Below, piece after piece: positions 6,300-7,698 of a stretch of 7,698 bases of DNA (position 1 is the stretch's first letter; every line of letters begins with the position of its first letter). Location of the stretch: the NCBI GenBank assembly GCA_007116445.1, contig SKIM01000218.1, forward strand, positions 1 to 7,698, written 5' to 3'. Origin of the DNA: Natronohydrobacter sp. (lineage in GTDB: Bacteria > Pseudomonadota > Alphaproteobacteria > Rhodobacterales > Rhodobacteraceae). Below the pieces are notes generated by a model. That model saw only the letters and a list, made by a program, of their open reading frames with translations. It made no database searches and had not been told where the DNA came from. Position numbers and translations under genes: made by a program.

Positions 6300-6785
6300 G
6301 CCGCGCACCTCCCACGGGGTTTCAAACCAGTGTTCTTCGAGGTTGGGGCTGGTCCCGATCCGGTCGATGACCGCGAAACGCCCCGGATGGCTGAGCGGAG
6401 TGAGCACCCCGTGCCAGATGTTACGGTGAACATTGATGGCCTGCGCACCGTTCGTGACAAAGGCGAGAGGTTGACCCGGCATGCCGCCACTATCTTGGGC
6501 GACAATCACCAGAAATGCCTGCTCATGCATCGGTATGAAAGCCTGACTGCCGTCGGGATGCCGCTCGACCATCGCGAGCAGATAGGGCAGGGCGCGCGGC
6601 TCGGCATCAAAGAGCGAGATCCCTGCGCGCCCATCCGGGCCAAAATCGAGCCGGGCGCGGTCATGGAATCGCCCGCAGAGCCCCTGATTGATCAGCTTGT
6701 CGGGCGCACCTGTTACGTCGAGCACATCGCCGAAGGGCGCAAAGGCGTCTTGCGTCAGGGCAGAAGCGGTGATGAGGCGCGTCAC
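6291..6785 (-). CDS. allA: Ureidoglycolate lyase (EC 4.3.2.3)
   Basis: AllA cleaves ureidoglycolate to glyoxylate and urea, the last carbon-releasing step of the allantoate branch of purine degradation, in the cytoplasm. The 164-residue length is normal for the family. It is recognised by ERHPDGSQAFIPM (74-86), AFLVIVA (90-96), FVTNGAQAINVHRNIWHGVL (109-128) and DRIG..PNLEEHW (141-153), which line the cupin-type active site. The start is GTG (6783-6785), preceded by GAGGT six bases upstream on the minus strand. An overlapping ATG two bases earlier is out of frame and followed at once by TGA. The gene lies 57 bases after puuE-uraD and 90 bases before the permease, all on one strand, so a common transcript is likely. 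AllA acts on the product of allantoicase, whose gene must be outside the window. Confidence 0.97.
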   Translation of the reverse strand: MTRLITASALTQDAFAPFGDVLDVTGAPDKLINQGLCGRFHDRARLDFGPDGRAGISLFDAEPRALPYLLAMVERHPDGSQAFIPMHEQAFLVIVAQDSGGMPGQPLAFVTNGAQAINVHRNIWHGVLTPLSHPGRFAVIDRIGTSPNLEEHWFETPWEVRGAA

Positions 6786-6842
6786 ATCAGACCTCGGGCT
6801 TGGCTAGGGGGCGTATTGACTATTTCTGGCAAGAACATGGCA

Positions 6843-7698
6843 TCACGGCAGGATATCCCTCAGGCGCAGTTCGGCGATGCGCTCAACCTGCGCGCAAGCG
6901 GTCGCGAATTCGCTCGCAGTGTCACTCTCGATCCGGGTATGAAACGCTGCCAGGATCGAGGTTTTGGTATTGTCACGCACTGCGATGATGAAGGGAAAGC
7001 CGTGTTTCTCGACATAGGCTGTGTTCAGTTGCTCGAAACTGGCGCGCTCAACATCAGTGAGAGCGTCAAGCCCGGCGCTGGCTTGTTCGCCGGTCGATTC
7101 AGGCGTCAGGCGCTTGGCCGCAGCGAGTTTGCCTGCAAGGTCGGGATGGGCGCGCAGCACCTTGAGCCGTTCTGCCGGGCTGGCGCTGCGAAACTCCCGA
7201 GCGAGGGCGTTTGCAAGCCCGGTTGCGCTGTCATGGGCTGGTCCGAGTTCAAGCCCGTGGGCGCGTTCGGCGATCCAGGGCGAATGCTCGTAGATCCCGC
7301 CAAAGCTTTCGATGAAGCGCTCGCGTGACATGGTGCTGGGGCGGGTGCGGCGTTGATGGGGATGGGTTGCGGCCCAGTGCTCTGCGATATCAATGCGGCG
7401 CGCGAACCAGACCCCCTCATGGGCTTGCGCATGGTCCAGAAAACGCATCAGCCCTGCGATCTTGCCCGGACGCCCGATCAGTCGGCAATGCAAGCCGATA
7501 GACAGCATTTTTGGCGCCCCATTTTCGCCTTCCGCATAGAGCACGTCGAATGCGTCTTTGAGATACTCCTCGAAATCGCGGCCTGTGTTCCAGCCCGGCG
7601 CAGTGGCGAAGCGCATGTCATTGGCTTCCAGCGTGTAGGGCAGGATCAGTTGATCGCGACTGCCGAATTCCATCCAATGCGGCAGATCATCGTCATAT
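6843..7698 (-). CDS. puuE-uraD: Fused PuuE-type allantoinase / OHCU decarboxylase (UraD), 5' partial
   Basis: This protein joins two steps of urate breakdown. The C-terminal UraD domain decarboxylates 2-oxo-4-hydroxy-4-carboxy-5-ureidoimidazoline to S-allantoin. The N-terminal polysaccharide-deacetylase-like PuuE domain is a cofactor-free allantoinase giving allantoate. The frame runs open off the window edge (YDDDLPHW before the Met at 7673), so that Met is internal. About 284 residues are visible. Counted from it, residues 1-104 are the end of PuuE (LPYTLEANDMRFA, YLKDAFDVLYAEGE, KMLSIGLHCRLIGRPGK, RRIDIAEHW). A short linker with HQRRTRPST follows, and UraD spans about 115-276. UraD shows FGGIYEHSPWIA, the catalytic His in HPDL (176-179), the catalytic Glu in TGEQASAGLD (194-203) and HGFPFIIAV. 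The Met at 115 (7329-7331) has no Shine-Dalgarno and no stop before it, which supports one fused chain. TIGR03212-type proteins are known to occur in such fusions. Confidence 0.95.
   Translation of the reverse strand, partial: YDDDLPHWMEFGSRDQLILPYTLEANDMRFATAPGWNTGRDFEEYLKDAFDVLYAEGENGAPKMLSIGLHCRLIGRPGKIAGLMRFLDHAQAHEGVWFARRIDIAEHWAATHPHQRRTRPSTMSRERFIESFGGIYEHSPWIAERAHGLELGPAHDSATGLANALAREFRSASPAERLKVLRAHPDLAGKLAAAKRLTPESTGEQASAGLDALTDVERASFEQLNTAYVEKHGFPFIIAVRDNTKTSILAAFHTRIESDTASEFATACAQVERIAELRLRDILP

Noticed and set aside
6273..7328. Long open frame of 351 codons on the plus strand
   Set aside because: It lies antisense to allA and puuE-uraD, which have strong family motifs. Its residues show no recognisable motif, and long antisense frames are common in GC-rich genes.
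1..7698. tRNA, rRNA, CRISPR arrays, insertion sequences or phage genes
   Set aside because: No such pattern was seen. The window is almost filled by chromosomal metabolic genes with similar composition, and no terminal repeats or transposase motifs appear.

Overview
The window looks like chromosomal DNA of an alphaproteobacterium, most likely a Rhodobacteraceae (Rhodobacterales) member. The coding regions are GC-rich and tightly packed. The proteins include a Rhodobacterales-style Hint-domain protein, a FadJ-like beta-oxidation enzyme with the motif NDARFFYANR, and a purine/ureide operon with a fused PuuE-UraD protein. The taxonomic call rests on remembered family resemblance, not on a search.

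Layout. (1) Positions 1-1080, plus strand: the 3' part of a fatty-acid-oxidation multifunctional protein, cut by the window start. (2) 1050-1766, minus strand: a Hint-like protein whose 3' end overlaps the previous gene by 31 bp tail to tail. (3) 1767-1996: a divergent, partly AT-rich promoter region. (4) 1997-3622, plus: an AMP-forming acyl-CoA synthetase with a GTG start. (5) 3686-4726, plus: a single-pass membrane protein of unknown function that may derive from M48 metallopeptidases but lacks the zinc motif. (6) 4791-7698, minus: an operon read right to left, comprising PuuE-UraD (cut by the window end), ureidoglycolate lyase AllA and an NCS2 purine permease.

How the genes work together. 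The minus-strand operon is a urate/allantoin salvage module. The permease probably brings in urate, xanthine or a related purine. UraD turns OHCU into S-allantoin, the PuuE part opens allantoin to allantoate, and AllA splits ureidoglycolate into glyoxylate and urea. Urate oxidase or an equivalent, HIU hydrolase and allantoicase are needed to complete the route and are not in this window. The acyl-CoA synthetase and the FadJ-like protein fit fatty or organic acid activation followed by beta-oxidation, although the Hint gene separates them.

I found no clearly undescribed multi-gene system. The points most worth a second look are the Hint protein that has lost its catalytic residues, the degenerate peptidase-like membrane protein, and the structured allA-permease junction, which holds an inverted repeat, a Shine-Dalgarno sequence in a hairpin loop and a possible 19-codon leader ORF ending in a TGATG overlap.
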